A stretch of DNA of 64,000 bases, from positions 18,071 through 82,070 of the forward strand of contig CALUIV010000010.1 in assembly GCA_944320775.1 (NCBI GenBank). Direction: 5' to 3'. A program made the translations under genes and the position numbers. Of this stretch, positions 44,688 to 53,258 are shown in pieces (position 1 is the first letter of the stretch; every line of letters starts with the position of its first letter). Source of the DNA: an uncultured Paraprevotella sp. GTDB taxonomy: Bacteria; Bacteroidota; Bacteroidia; Bacteroidales; Bacteroidaceae. The notes under the pieces were generated by a model, which was given only the letters and a program-made list of their open reading frames with translations, was not told the DNA's origin and did no database searches.

Positions 44688-45719
44688 ATGGAGAAAACAC
44701 ATATATATATATTGGGAATTGAGTCGAGTTGTGATGATACCTCGGCCGCAGTGATTCGTGATGGTGTTCTGTTGAGTAACGTGACTGCAAGTCAGGCCGT
44801 TCATGAAGCTTATGGTGGTGTTGTTCCCGAATTGGCTTCACGGGCTCATCAGCAGAATATTGTTCCGGTCGTCGATTTGGCTCTGAAAAAAGCCGGAATT
44901 GCTAAGGAGGATTTGTCGGCAATTGCCTTTACCCGAGGTCCGGGTTTGATGGGGTCTTTGTTGGTTGGCGTATCTTTTGCGAAGGGTATGGCACGTGCTT
45001 TGGATATACCGATGATTGATGTCAATCATCTTCAGGGACATGTATTGGCTCATTTTATTAAAGAGCATGATGGGGATACGGGGCAACCGGAATTTCCGTT
45101 CTTGTGTCTGTTGGTTAGCGGAGGTAATTCCCAAATCATTAAAGTCAAGGCCTATAACGATATGGAAGTATTGGGGCAGACAATAGATGATGCTGCTGGT
45201 GAAGCGATTGATAAATGTTCCAAGGTGATGGGATTGGGCTATCCTGGTGGTCCGATTATTGACCGTTTGGCCCGTCAGGGAAACCCGAAGGCCTATAGCT
45301 TTTCAAAACCACATATAGATGGATATGATTATAGTTTCAGTGGCTTGAAAACTTCCTTTTTGTATTCTTTACGTGACTGGTTAAAGGAGGATCCGGATTT
45401 TATTGAGCATCATAAAGAAGATCTTGCTGCTTCACTTGAAGCAACGATTGTAGATATTCTGATGAAGAAACTGCGACAGGCTGCCAAGGACACAGGTATT
45501 CGTCAGGTGGCTGTGGCTGGTGGTGTTTCTGCGAATAATGGTTTGCGGAATGCTTTTCATGAACATGCTCAAAAGTACGGTTGGAAAATTTTTATTCCTC
45601 CATTCGGATATACGACAGACAATGCAGCGATGATCGCAATTACAGGTTATTTCAAGTATTTGGATCGGGATTTCTGTACAATTGATTTGCCGGCCTATTC
45701 CCGGGTGACATTAAAATAA
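44688..45719 (+). CDS. tsaD: tRNA N6-threonylcarbamoyladenosine transferase TsaD
   Basis: The 343-residue ASKHA-fold enzyme transfers threonylcarbamoyl to A37 of ANN-decoding tRNAs, with TsaB and TsaE. The iron-binding HxxxH is at His114 and His118 (NHLQGHVLAHF). The N-terminal ILGIESSCDDTSAAV, ELASRAHQ, LVSGGNSQ and the C-terminal VAGGVSANNGLR are all family hallmarks. Start at ATG 44688 (MEKTHIYILGIESS) gives the normal length; an earlier ATG at 44673 adds five residues. It is followed by pncC after 23 bases. Confidence 0.96.
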   Translation: MEKTHIYILGIESSCDDTSAAVIRDGVLLSNVTASQAVHEAYGGVVPELASRAHQQNIVPVVDLALKKAGIAKEDLSAIAFTRGPGLMGSLLVGVSFAKGMARALDIPMIDVNHLQGHVLAHFIKEHDGDTGQPEFPFLCLLVSGGNSQIIKVKAYNDMEVLGQTIDDAAGEAIDKCSKVMGLGYPGGPIIDRLARQGNPKAYSFSKPHIDGYDYSFSGLKTSFLYSLRDWLKEDPDFIEHHKEDLAASLEATIVDILMKKLRQAAKDTGIRQVAVAGGVSANNGLRNAFHEHAQKYGWKIFIPPFGYTTDNAAMIAITGYFKYLDRDFCTIDLPAYSRVTLK

Positions 45720-45742
45720 ACGGTTTAAATATTATAAAAGCC

Positions 45743-46246
45743 ATGAATATTGAATCAAAAATATTGAGTAGGGAGATTAGCCCTATTTTATGGAGAGCAG
45801 GAGTGACGTTGTCAACTGCCGAAAGTTGTACTGCAGGTCATGTTTCAGCTGCGATTACAAGTGTTCCGGGAAGTTCCACTTATTTTAAGGGAGGTGTCGT
45901 ATGCTATACCAACGAAGTGAAAATGCGTATGTTGGGAGTTCCTCAAGATTTGCTGGAAACTCATGGAGCTGTCAGCGAGGAAGTCGTTCGGGCGATGCAT
46001 CAGGGAGCTTTGGAGGCTTTTGATACTGACTATGCCATAGCCATCACCGGATATGCTGGTCCTGGAAGTGGAAGTGAGTCTCCGGTTGGTACCATCTGGA
46101 TTGCTGTCGGAAAACGTGATGACGTTACGGTGTTGAAGCTCGAAGGCGATGAGGGGCGGGATGTTAATGTTGCGAAAGCCACACACGTTGCGTTGCAAAT
46201 GTTGCTTGACCAGTTAAAAAAAGACTATCCATCAGAAGAAGAGTGA
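45743..46246 (+). CDS. pncC: Nicotinamide-nucleotide amidase (CinA C-terminal domain)
   Basis: The 167-residue protein is the stand-alone PncC domain, which deamidates nicotinamide mononucleotide for NAD recycling. Conserved blocks are LSTAESCTAGHVSAAITSVPGSS (active-site Ser/Thr region), FKGGVVCYTNEVK, HGAVSEEVVRAM and ITGYAGPGSG with VGTIWIAVG. The molybdopterin-like N-terminal half of full CinA is absent, as in E. coli PncC/YgaD. It lies between tsaD and rpmB, likely on the map-tsaD transcript. Confidence 0.92.
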   Translation: MNIESKILSREISPILWRAGVTLSTAESCTAGHVSAAITSVPGSSTYFKGGVVCYTNEVKMRMLGVPQDLLETHGAVSEEVVRAMHQGALEAFDTDYAIAITGYAGPGSGSESPVGTIWIAVGKRDDVTVLKLEGDEGRDVNVAKATHVALQMLLDQLKKDYPSEEE

Positions 46247-46263
46247 TTTTTTCGGGAAAATAC

Positions 46264-46294
46264 TTGTATTTTTGGAAATTAACTATTACTTTTG
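46264..46294 (+). promoter_or_regulatory. Promoter of the rpmB-rpmG-DUF4295 operon
   Basis: TTG at 46264-46266, a 20-base spacer and TACTTTTG at 46287-46294, 51 bases upstream of rpmB. Confidence 0.7.
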
Positions 46295-46345
46295 CACTCT
46301 GTTTGAAGGAAGCTATTAGAAAGTTAACAAAAAAAGAAGATAGAA

Positions 46346-46606
46346 ATGTCGAAAGTTTGTCAAATTACCGGAAAGAAAGCCATGATTGGCAACAACGTTT
46401 CTCATTCAAAACGTCGTACTAAGAGAAGTTTTGATGTGAACTTGTTTACGAAGAAGTTCTACTATGTAGAGCAGGATTGCTGGATTAGCCTGAACATTTG
46501 TGCTGCTGGTCTGCGCTATATTAATAAAGTTGGCTTGGATGCTGCGTTGAACAATGCGGTTGCCAAGGGATATTGTGATTGGAAAAGCATTAAAGTAATT
46601 GCTTAA
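46346..46606 (+). CDS. rpmB: 50S ribosomal protein L28
   Basis: The 86-residue protein has the bL28 start [29 protein letters not shown] and the usual C-terminal [20 protein letters not shown]. It binds near the E-site region of the large subunit. It heads a three-gene operon with rpmG and the DUF4295 gene, the standard Bacteroidetes arrangement. Confidence 0.97.
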   Translation: MSKVCQITGKKAMIGNNVSHSKRRTKRSFDVNLFTKKFYYVEQDCWISLNICAAGLRYINKVGLDAALNNAVAKGYCDWKSIKVIA

Positions 46607-46626
46607 TTATTGGGAGGTAAAGACTT

Positions 46627-46815
46627 ATGGCAAAAAAGGCTAAAGGTAACAGAGTGCAGGTGATTTTGGAATGCACGGAAATGAAGGAGAGTGGTCTTCC
46701 AGGAACATCTCGTTATGTTACAATGAAGAATAGAAAAAACACTCCGGAAAGATTGGAACTGAAGAAGTACAATCCTATTTTGAAACGAATGACTGTACAC
46801 AAGGAAATTAAATAA
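46627..46815 (+). CDS. rpmG: 50S ribosomal protein L33
   Basis: The 62-residue bL33 has the family core [13 protein letters not shown] and [21 protein letters not shown]. The zinc-binding Cys pairs of C+ L33 are not present (only one Cys), so this is the C-minus form. It starts 20 bases after rpmB and ends 9 bases before the DUF4295 gene. Confidence 0.96.
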   Translation: MAKKAKGNRVQVILECTEMKESGLPGTSRYVTMKNRKNTPERLELKKYNPILKRMTVHKEIK

Positions 46816-46824
46816 TAAGTAACT

Positions 46825-46983
46825 ATGGCAAAGAAAACCGTGGCAACCCTCCAGACGGGTAAAACCGATGGACGTTCATATACAAAGGTGATCAAGATGG
46901 TGAAGAGCCCGAAGACTGGTGCTTACATCTTTGATGAGCAGATGGTTCCTAACGAGCAGGTTAAGGACTTCTTCAAGAACTAA
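46825..46983 (+). CDS. DUF4295 small basic protein, ribosome-linked
   Basis: A 52-residue basic protein, MAKKTVATLQTGKTDG at the start and EQVKDFFKN at the end, encoded directly after L33. DUF4295 is restricted to Bacteroidetes and always sits with rpmB/rpmG. I recall a Bacteroidetes-specific large-subunit protein (bL38) from ribosome structures and think it is this family, but I cannot confirm that here. The context makes a ribosomal role likely. It is closed by a strong terminator. Confidence 0.88.
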   Translation: MAKKTVATLQTGKTDGRSYTKVIKMVKSPKTGAYIFDEQMVPNEQVKDFFKN

Positions 46984-47007
46984 TCGCTTAAATGCATTTT
47001 TATATAA

Positions 47008-47039
47008 ATCCCCTTCACGATGGTGAAGGGGATTTTTTG
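47008..47039 (+). terminator. Terminator of the rpmB operon
   Basis: ATCCCCTTCAC (47008-47018), loop GATG, GTGAAGGGGAT (47023-47033) and a T-run; perfect 11-bp stem. Confidence 0.93.
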
Positions 47040-47094
47040 TTTCGCTTCGGATAAGTTTTTTTATATTGTTGAATATTAATTGAAATACTTATAC

Positions 47095-47102
47095 TATCTT
47101 TG
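47095..47102 (+). promoter_or_regulatory. ftsY promoter -7 element
   Basis: TATCTTTG, 30 bases upstream of the ftsY ATG. TTG motifs upstream sit at 23 or more bases, slightly far for a -33 box. Confidence 0.5.
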
Positions 47103-47131
47103 TGATTGGAATATAATAAATTGGGTGTATT

Positions 47132-48091
47132 ATGGGAATATTCAGCTTTTTCTCGAAGGAAAAAAAAGAGACTTTGGACAAGGGACTTGAAAAAACCAAA
47201 GAAAGTTTTTTCGGTAAAATAACGCGTGCTGTTGCCGGTAAGTCCAAGGTGGATGATGAGGTGTTGGACAATTTGGAAGAAGTGCTCGTGACGTCCGACG
47301 TTGGAGTTGATACTACGCTCAATATCATCAAGCGGATCGAGGAACGTGTGGCACGTGACAAGTATGTGACGACCAGCGAGCTGAATGGCATCCTTCGCGA
47401 TGAAATCGCTTCTTTACTGACAGAAAACAATACGGATGATACCGAAGGCTTTACAATTCCAGAGAATAAAAAGCCTTATGTCATTATGGTCGTTGGTGTC
47501 AATGGAGTCGGCAAAACGACTACAATCGGCAAATTGGCCTATCAATTTAAAAAGGCCGGAAAAAAAGTATTTTTGGGAGCAGCCGATACGTTCCGTGCTG
47601 CAGCTATCGAACAGTTGGTGATTTGGAGTGAGCGTGTCGGAGTTCCAATCGTGAAACAGAATATGGGAAGCGATCCGGCTTCTGTCGCGTTTGATACATT
47701 AAGTTCTGCTGTGGCAAATGGAGCCGATGTAGTTTTGATAGATACTGCCGGACGTTTACATAACAAGAAGGGGTTGATGGATGAGCTGACCAAAATCAAA
47801 CGTGTGATGCAGAAGGTTGTACCAGATGCGCCGCATGATGTTTTGTTGGTTCTGGACGGTAGTACCGGACAGAATGCTTTTGAGCAGGCCAAACAGTTTA
47901 CGGCGGCGACGGAAGTTACGTCCATGGCTATTACCAAATTAGACGGTACGGCTAAAGGAGGTGTAGTGATTGGTATATCCGATCAGTTTAAGATCCCTGT
48001 GCGTTATATCGGCTTGGGCGAAGGAATGGAGGATATGCAGCCCTTTAATCGTCGGGAGTTTGTCAATTCTCTTTTTGGGGATAGCAAGTAG
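47132..48091 (+). CDS. ftsY: Signal recognition particle receptor FtsY
   Basis: The 319-residue SRP GTPase docks SRP-ribosome complexes at the membrane for co-translational insertion. It has the N domain (1-105) and the G domain with GVNGVGKT (122-129), DTFRAAA, DTAGRLHNK, TKLDGTAKGG and the closing GLGEGMEDMQPF. There is almost no acidic A domain, the compact form common outside enterobacteria; the N-terminal MGIFSFFSKEKK can act as a membrane-binding amphipathic helix. rimO follows after 41 bases. Confidence 0.96.
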   Translation: MGIFSFFSKEKKETLDKGLEKTKESFFGKITRAVAGKSKVDDEVLDNLEEVLVTSDVGVDTTLNIIKRIEERVARDKYVTTSELNGILRDEIASLLTENNTDDTEGFTIPENKKPYVIMVVGVNGVGKTTTIGKLAYQFKKAGKKVFLGAADTFRAAAIEQLVIWSERVGVPIVKQNMGSDPASVAFDTLSSAVANGADVVLIDTAGRLHNKKGLMDELTKIKRVMQKVVPDAPHDVLLVLDGSTGQNAFEQAKQFTAATEVTSMAITKLDGTAKGGVVIGISDQFKIPVRYIGLGEGMEDMQPFNRREFVNSLFGDSK

Positions 48092-48100
48092 CGTCTGGAT

Positions 48101-48108
48101 TATCTTTG
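48101..48108 (+). promoter_or_regulatory. Possible rimO promoter -7 element
   Basis: TATCTTTG, 24 bases before the TTG start of rimO, matches TAnnTTTG and lies in the short ftsY-rimO gap. It could give rimO its own transcript; -33 is unclear. Confidence 0.4.
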
Positions 48109-48132
48109 TTGTGGACTATAAAGAATTGCATT

Positions 48133-49431
48133 TTGAAAAAGAATACGATTGATATTATCACTTTGGGTTGTTCCAAGAACCTGGTCGATTCGGAACAGCT
48201 GATTACCCAATTAAGGGCTAACGGTTATGAGGTGACTCATGATGCAGAGCACCCGAAAGGAGCTATTGCAGTCATCAATACCTGTGGTTTTATTGGTGAT
48301 GCTAAGGAAGAGAGCATCAATATGATTTTGGAATTTTGCGAAGCAAAGAAAAAAGGTCGTTTGGAAAAGCTTTTTGTCATGGGGTGTCTTTCCGGACGTT
48401 ATATGAAGGAACTGGGTGAGGAAATTCCGGAAGTCGATAAGTATTACGGTAAGTTTAATTGGAAAGAGCTGGTTACCGATTTGGGAAAGGTATATCGGGA
48501 GGATCTGCGTTTGGAACGACAAATCACGACTCCTTCGCATTATGCTTATCTGAAAATATCTGAAGGATGTGACCGTCATTGTTCATATTGTGCTATTCCG
48601 ATCATTACGGGGCGGCACGTTTCCCGTCCGATGGAAGATATCATTGAGGAAGTGCGTTATCTGGTAGGACAGGGAGTCAAGGAGTTTCAAGTAATTGCTC
48701 AGGAACTGACCTATTACGGAGTAGATCTTTATCAAAAACAGATGTTGCCGGAGTTGATTGAGCGTATTTCGGAGGTACCCGGTGTGGCGTGGATCCGTTT
48801 GCATTATGCTTATCCGGCTCATTTTCCTGAGGATTTGTTTCGTGTGATGCGCGAACGTGACAATGTTTGTAAATATATGGATATTGCGTTACAGCATATC
48901 AGCGATAATATGCTTACCCGTATGCGTCGTCATGTGACGAAACAGCAAACTTATGATTTGGTGGAGCGTTTTCGTAGGGAAGTTCCCGGTATACATTTGC
49001 GTACAACGCTGATGGTGGGACATCCCGGAGAGACAGAAGAAGATTTCAAGGAATTGCTCGAGTTTGTCAAATGGGCACGTTTTGATCGGATGGGAGCCTT
49101 TGCTTATTCCGAGGAAGAAGGCACTTATTCTGCCGAGCATTATTCTGATGATATTCCTCAGGAGGAAAAAGAACGCCGTTTGAGTAAATTGATGGCTGTT
49201 CAGCAGAATATTTCCGAAGAACTTACGGCTGAAAAAGTAGGAAAACGTTTCCGGGTAATTATAGATCGTACGGAAGGTGATTATTATATCGGTCGTACAC
49301 AGTATGATTCACCCGAAGTGGATCCTGAAGTCTTGATTTTACGTTCCGAGGGAGAATTGCATTTGGGTGAGTTTTATACAGTTCAGGTTTATGAATCTGA
49401 TGCTTTTGATCTTTACGCCCATATTGTTTAA
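48133..49431 (+). CDS. rimO: Ribosomal protein S12 methylthiotransferase RimO
   Basis: The 432-residue radical SAM enzyme adds a methylthio group to Asp89 of ribosomal protein S12. The first Fe-S cluster is held by Cys in TLGCSKN, INTCGF and MGCLSG (about 13, 51, 85), and the radical SAM cluster by GCDRHCSYC (146, 150, 153). A C-terminal TRAM domain ends LYAHIV. No in-frame ATG is available; TTG 48133 (reading MKKNTIDIITLGCSKN) gives the family start, and TTG 48106 is less likely because it overlaps a promoter box. Confidence 0.94.
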   Translation: MKKNTIDIITLGCSKNLVDSEQLITQLRANGYEVTHDAEHPKGAIAVINTCGFIGDAKEESINMILEFCEAKKKGRLEKLFVMGCLSGRYMKELGEEIPEVDKYYGKFNWKELVTDLGKVYREDLRLERQITTPSHYAYLKISEGCDRHCSYCAIPIITGRHVSRPMEDIIEEVRYLVGQGVKEFQVIAQELTYYGVDLYQKQMLPELIERISEVPGVAWIRLHYAYPAHFPEDLFRVMRERDNVCKYMDIALQHISDNMLTRMRRHVTKQQTYDLVERFRREVPGIHLRTTLMVGHPGETEEDFKELLEFVKWARFDRMGAFAYSEEEGTYSAEHYSDDIPQEEKERRLSKLMAVQQNISEELTAEKVGKRFRVIIDRTEGDYYIGRTQYDSPEVDPEVLILRSEGELHLGEFYTVQVYESDAFDLYAHIV

Positions 49432-49448
49432 AATTAAAAGAATACGGT

Positions 49449-49730
49449 TTGAACAACAAGGATTTCATGGCAGAGGTATCCCGCAGGATGGGATATTCTT
49501 TAAAAGACACCTCGGCACTTTTGTCTGTTCTGGTGTCTGAGATCGGTGATTGTCTGGAAGAAGAGCAGACCATTGCCTTGCAGGGTTTCGGTACTTTTGA
49601 GGTCAAGAAGAAACTGGAGCGTGTTGTGGTGAATCCCACCACGCAACAGCGTATGCTTGTACCGCCTAAGTTGGCCGTTACCTTTAAACCGAGTCCTCTG
49701 CTTAAAGAAAAATACAATAAGGAGGATTAG
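49449..49730 (+). CDS. HU-family DNA-binding protein
   Basis: A 93-residue HU/IHF-type protein: an alpha-helical dimer body (KDFMAEVSRRMGYSLKDTSALLSVLV), then the beta arms with GFGTFEVKKKLERVVVNPTTQQRMLVPPKLAVTFKPS, where the Pro in VNPTTQQ region intercalates in DNA. It bends and compacts DNA. A TTG at 49449 gives the normal N-terminus (NNKDF); the first ATG, at 49467, would remove part of helix 1. The HU-LysM gene follows after 2 bases, so the two are made together. Confidence 0.9.
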   Translation: MNNKDFMAEVSRRMGYSLKDTSALLSVLVSEIGDCLEEEQTIALQGFGTFEVKKKLERVVVNPTTQQRMLVPPKLAVTFKPSPLLKEKYNKED

Positions 49731-49732
49731 CC

Positions 49733-51241
49733 ATGGAAAACAAAATACTCTTGCAGGATTTGGCCGAGCGCTTGGCTTTACGCGGTAATGTGTCCCGTCG
49801 TGATGCCGAGTTGTTTGTGCGTAGTGTGCTGGATGTTGTTGAAGAATATCTCCAGACCGACAAGATTGTGAAGATTAAGGGATTGGGCACGTTTAAACTG
49901 GTATCTGTAGAAAGTAGGGAAAGTGTTGATGTCAATACAGGCGAACGGATACGTATTAAAGGATATGTTAAAGTAGCTTTTACGCCCGATGCAACGTTGC
50001 GCGATCAGGTGAACAAACCGTTTGCCCAGTTTGAAACGGTCATTCTGAACGACGGTACGTCGGTTGAAGATATGGAGCGGGTGGATGAAGAGGAAGAACC
50101 GGTAGAACTTGTTGACGATTCGGATGCCGATTTGGAAGAGACAGAAATTCCTGATGAAAAGGATCGGGAAGACGTTTCGGAGGAAAAGTCTGTCGTACTT
50201 CCTGTTACGGCTGTCTCAGAAAATATTTCTGAAACGGAAGTATCGGATGTTCCGGAACATACAGGATTTTCAGAAAATTCAGAAGTATCAGAAAATTTGG
50301 AAAAATCGGATGATTCTATGCCGGATTCTGATTCAGACCAGCTCGGCGATGGGCAAGAAAAACCGGAAGAGCCGGTTGAATTGAAGAAAGAAGTTCTGGA
50401 CGAGCCAAAGACGGTTCGTGCGACAGTCGTAGAGCATCAGCATACCGAATATCAGAAAATTGCCGAGCAGCAGGTTTCTGAGTTGAATGTTTCCAGTCAA
50501 CGGATCGAACATCAGACTGTCGAGCATCAGAGTATTGTTCAGACCTCCGACCGTAAATCCGGCAAGAAAGACAACCGAATGTCTTTGTGGGCGGTTATCG
50601 TCTTGGTACTGGTGATTTTGCTTCTGATGGCTGCCAGTTACCTGGTAGGGTATTATCGTCTGCTGTGTCCCTGTGGCTTTATGACAATGCTTGAAGAAAC
50701 TGTTCCACCTGTTGAACAGCTCAAGGAGTATTCCGAACAGGTCAATCGTCCTGATTCTTCTGATTCACTTCGCCTTGTAGCGGTTCCGGTCGATTCAGTT
50801 CCATCGGTATCGAAAGATACTGTTGTTCGTGTAGCTCCCAAAGAGGATACTGTTGTTTTGGTACCTGAGTCTCCGGTTCGCCCGGTTGAAGCGAAGCCTG
50901 TTGAGAAAAAAACTGTTCAGCAGCCGAAGAAGGCCGAAGTAAAGAATGTTCCTGAAACTCGTGGACGACGGACGGAGACAGTCGGAATCAATGCTAAGGC
51001 AACCGCTGCAGAACGAAAATTGGCGAAAAAATATGCGCAGATTGAAGGAAGCAAATACCTTGTTGTCGGTACGCGTTTACAGCACACTTTGAAATCGGGG
51101 GAAAGTCTGCGGCGTATTTCCATGAAGTATTATGGTTCGAAAGATTTTGTGAACTATATAGTTTTGCATAATGGTATCAAGAATCCGGATGTGATTCCGG
51201 TCGGTATGGCGCTTGCCATTCCCGAACTGAGAGTAAAGTAA
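49733..51241 (+). CDS. HU-domain / transmembrane / LysM protein
   Basis: A 502-residue protein with a striking order: an HU/IHF-like DNA-binding domain (about 1-95, with IKGLGTFKLVSVESRESVDVNTGE), a long acidic, Val/Glu/Ser-rich cytoplasmic linker (about 110-270), one membrane helix (284-307) preceded by basic KSGKKDNR, a Pro/Val-rich periplasmic stretch, and a C-terminal LysM domain (about 448-498: HTLKSGESLRRISMKYYGS, NPDVIPVGMALAIPEL). Positive-inside charges put HU in the cytoplasm and LysM outside, where LysM binds peptidoglycan. The protein could link DNA to the wall. The function is inferred; no member is characterised to my knowledge. Confidence 0.88.
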   Translation: MENKILLQDLAERLALRGNVSRRDAELFVRSVLDVVEEYLQTDKIVKIKGLGTFKLVSVESRESVDVNTGERIRIKGYVKVAFTPDATLRDQVNKPFAQFETVILNDGTSVEDMERVDEEEEPVELVDDSDADLEETEIPDEKDREDVSEEKSVVLPVTAVSENISETEVSDVPEHTGFSENSEVSENLEKSDDSMPDSDSDQLGDGQEKPEEPVELKKEVLDEPKTVRATVVEHQHTEYQKIAEQQVSELNVSSQRIEHQTVEHQSIVQTSDRKSGKKDNRMSLWAVIVLVLVILLLMAASYLVGYYRLLCPCGFMTMLEETVPPVEQLKEYSEQVNRPDSSDSLRLVAVPVDSVPSVSKDTVVRVAPKEDTVVLVPESPVRPVEAKPVEKKTVQQPKKAEVKNVPETRGRRTETVGINAKATAAERKLAKKYAQIEGSKYLVVGTRLQHTLKSGESLRRISMKYYGSKDFVNYIVLHNGIKNPDVIPVGMALAIPELRVK

Positions 51242-51254
51242 TGGTTATAGTGTC

Positions 51255-51291
51255 AAAAGTTTCTTAAATGCCGATTTAAGAAACTTTTTTT
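51255..51291 (+). terminator. Terminator of the HU/HU-LysM pair
   Basis: AAAAGTTTCTTAAAT (51255-51269), loop GCCG, ATTTAAGAAACTTTT (51274-51288): a perfect 15-bp stem with a T-tract. Confidence 0.92.
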
Positions 51292-51303
51292 AATATAATA
51301 ATA

Positions 51304-51334
51304 TTGGGAAACCCTGCCAAATGCACTAATTTTG
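51304..51334 (+). promoter_or_regulatory. Promoter of the moxR-bat operon
   Basis: TTG at 51304-51306, a 20-base spacer and TAATTTTG at 51327-51334, 46 bases before moxR and after the preceding terminator. Confidence 0.75.
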
Positions 51335-51380
51335 AACCAAAATAAACCATTGACAGAATAGAATTAAAATCAAGAATAAT

Positions 51381-52376
51381 ATGGCAGAAGCATTTGATAT
51401 TCGTGAATTAAATGAGCGAATTGAGCGGCAAAGCGCCTTTGTGACCAACTTGATGACCGGAATGGATCAGGTTATTGTCGGTCAGAAACATTTAGCTGAA
51501 TCTCTTTTAATCGGTTTGTTGAGCGACGGACATGTCCTCCTTGAGGGTGTTCCGGGTCTGGCCAAAACTTTGGCTGTTAAGACTTTGGCTTCGTTAATTG
51601 ATGCTCAGTTCAGTCGTATCCAGTTTACTCCGGACTTGTTGCCGGCCGATGTGATCGGTACCATGATATATAGCCAGAAGGATGAACAGTTTGAGGTGAA
51701 AAAAGGACCGGTATTTGCTAATTTCGTTTTGGCAGATGAAATCAACCGTGCTCCTGCAAAGGTACAGAGCGCCTTGCTCGAGGCTATGCAGGAACGTCAG
51801 GTGACCATCAGTAAGGAAACTTATAAATTACCCGATCCGTTTTTGGTTTTGGCAACGCAGAACCCGATCGAACAGGAAGGTACCTATCCGTTGCCAGAAG
51901 CACAGGTCGACCGTTTCATGCTTAAGGTCGTGATCGATTATCCGAAACTGGAAGAAGAAAAACGTATTATTCGTCAGAATATTACCGGTGAAAAGAAAAC
52001 TGTTCGTCCGATTCTGACAACTCAGGATATTGTTGAAGCCCGTAATGTAGTTTGTCAGGTATATCTTGACGAAAAGATCGAACAGTATATTGCTGATATT
52101 GTATTTGCGACACGTTACCCAGAACAGTACGGTTTGAAGGATATTCGTGATTACATCGGTTTTGGTGCGTCTCCGCGTGCGTCCATCAGTCTGGCGCTTG
52201 CAGCCCGTGCTTATGCTTTCATTAAGCGCCGTGGTTATGTCATTCCGGAAGATGTACGTGCGGTGGCTCATGATGTGCTCCGTCATCGTGTCGGTCTGAC
52301 TTATGAAGCGGAAGCCAATAATGTGACGGCTGAAGAAATTGTAAGCCGTGTTCTGAACAAAGTCGAAGTACCTTAA
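51381..52376 (+). CDS. moxR: MoxR-family AAA+ ATPase
   Basis: The 331-residue MoxR ATPase has Walker A GVPGLAKT (56-63), Walker B FVLADEINRAP, sensor 1 LATQNPIEQEGTYPLPEAQVDRF and a C-terminal lid. MoxR proteins act as chaperones that mature or activate VWA-domain partners encoded beside them, here DUF58, BatA and BatB. It is the first gene of the Bacteroides aerotolerance operon; the DUF58 gene starts 10 bases after its stop. Confidence 0.95.
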   Translation: MAEAFDIRELNERIERQSAFVTNLMTGMDQVIVGQKHLAESLLIGLLSDGHVLLEGVPGLAKTLAVKTLASLIDAQFSRIQFTPDLLPADVIGTMIYSQKDEQFEVKKGPVFANFVLADEINRAPAKVQSALLEAMQERQVTISKETYKLPDPFLVLATQNPIEQEGTYPLPEAQVDRFMLKVVIDYPKLEEEKRIIRQNITGEKKTVRPILTTQDIVEARNVVCQVYLDEKIEQYIADIVFATRYPEQYGLKDIRDYIGFGASPRASISLALAARAYAFIKRRGYVIPEDVRAVAHDVLRHRVGLTYEAEANNVTAEEIVSRVLNKVEVP

Positions 52377-52386
52377 TCGTCGGTTG

Positions 52387-53256
52387 ATGGAAACGAGCGA
52401 AATATTAAAGCGCGTCCGTCAGATCGAGATTAAGACGCGCGGTTTGTCGAACAATATTTTTGCCGGCGAATATCATTCCGCGTTTAAAGGCCGTGGTATG
52501 GCTTTTTCGGAAGTGCGCGAGTATCATTATGGCGACGACATCCGTGACATTGACTGGAATGTTACAGCCCGTTTTGGACGGCCTTTTGTGAAGGTGTTCG
52601 AAGAAGAGCGTGAACTGACGGTTATGTTGTTGATAGATGTGTCTGCCAGTCTGGATTTCAGTACGGCTGTTCAGATGAAAAAAGATATGGTAGCAGAAAT
52701 TGCCGCTACGTTGGCTTTTTCGGCAATCCAGAACAATGATAAGATCGGGGTTATCTTTTTTTCAGACCGTATTGAAAAGTTCATTCCGCCCAAGAAAGGT
52801 CGGAAACATATTCTTTATATTATCCGTGAGTTGCTTGATTTCAAACGAGAAAGCCAACGCACGGATGTTGGCTGTGCTGTGAAATATCTGACGCGCGTCA
52901 TGCGTCGCCGCTGTACGGCTTTCCTTTTGAGTGACTTTATTGATCCTGCCGATTATACTACGGCGTTGACGATAGCCAATCGCAAGCACGATGTGGTGGC
53001 CATTCAGGTTTATGACCGTCGTTTGGCCGAACTTCCCGATGTGGGACTTATGAAAGTGGTTGATGCAGAGACTGGCCATGAGCAATATATAGACACGTCG
53101 AGTTCAAAACTGCGGCGTGCCCATCGCGAATGGTGGCTCAGACATCGCCGTCGTCTCGACGAATTGTTTGCCCGCTGCCGGGTTGATGCCGTTTCGGTCC
53201 GTACGGATCAGGATTATGTGACGGCTTTGATGTCGTTGTTTGCCAAAAGAAGTTAG
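52387..53256 (+). CDS. DUF58 protein (VWA-like, bat operon)
   Basis: The 289-residue cytoplasmic protein has the DUF58 core SEVREYHYGDDIRDIDWNVTARFGRPFVKVFEEERE followed by a von Willebrand-type domain with LLIDVSASLDF (MIDAS-like DxSxS), SDFIDPADY and a late conserved Arg-rich tail. DUF58 genes follow moxR almost everywhere and their products are presumed MoxR clients. ATG 52387 is preferred to a TTG immediately before it. The next gene starts 2 bases after the stop. Confidence 0.92.
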   Translation: METSEILKRVRQIEIKTRGLSNNIFAGEYHSAFKGRGMAFSEVREYHYGDDIRDIDWNVTARFGRPFVKVFEEERELTVMLLIDVSASLDFSTAVQMKKDMVAEIAATLAFSAIQNNDKIGVIFFSDRIEKFIPPKKGRKHILYIIRELLDFKRESQRTDVGCAVKYLTRVMRRRCTAFLLSDFIDPADYTTALTIANRKHDVVAIQVYDRRLAELPDVGLMKVVDAETGHEQYIDTSSSKLRRAHREWWLRHRRRLDELFARCRVDAVSVRTDQDYVTALMSLFAKRS

Positions 53257-53258
53257 AC

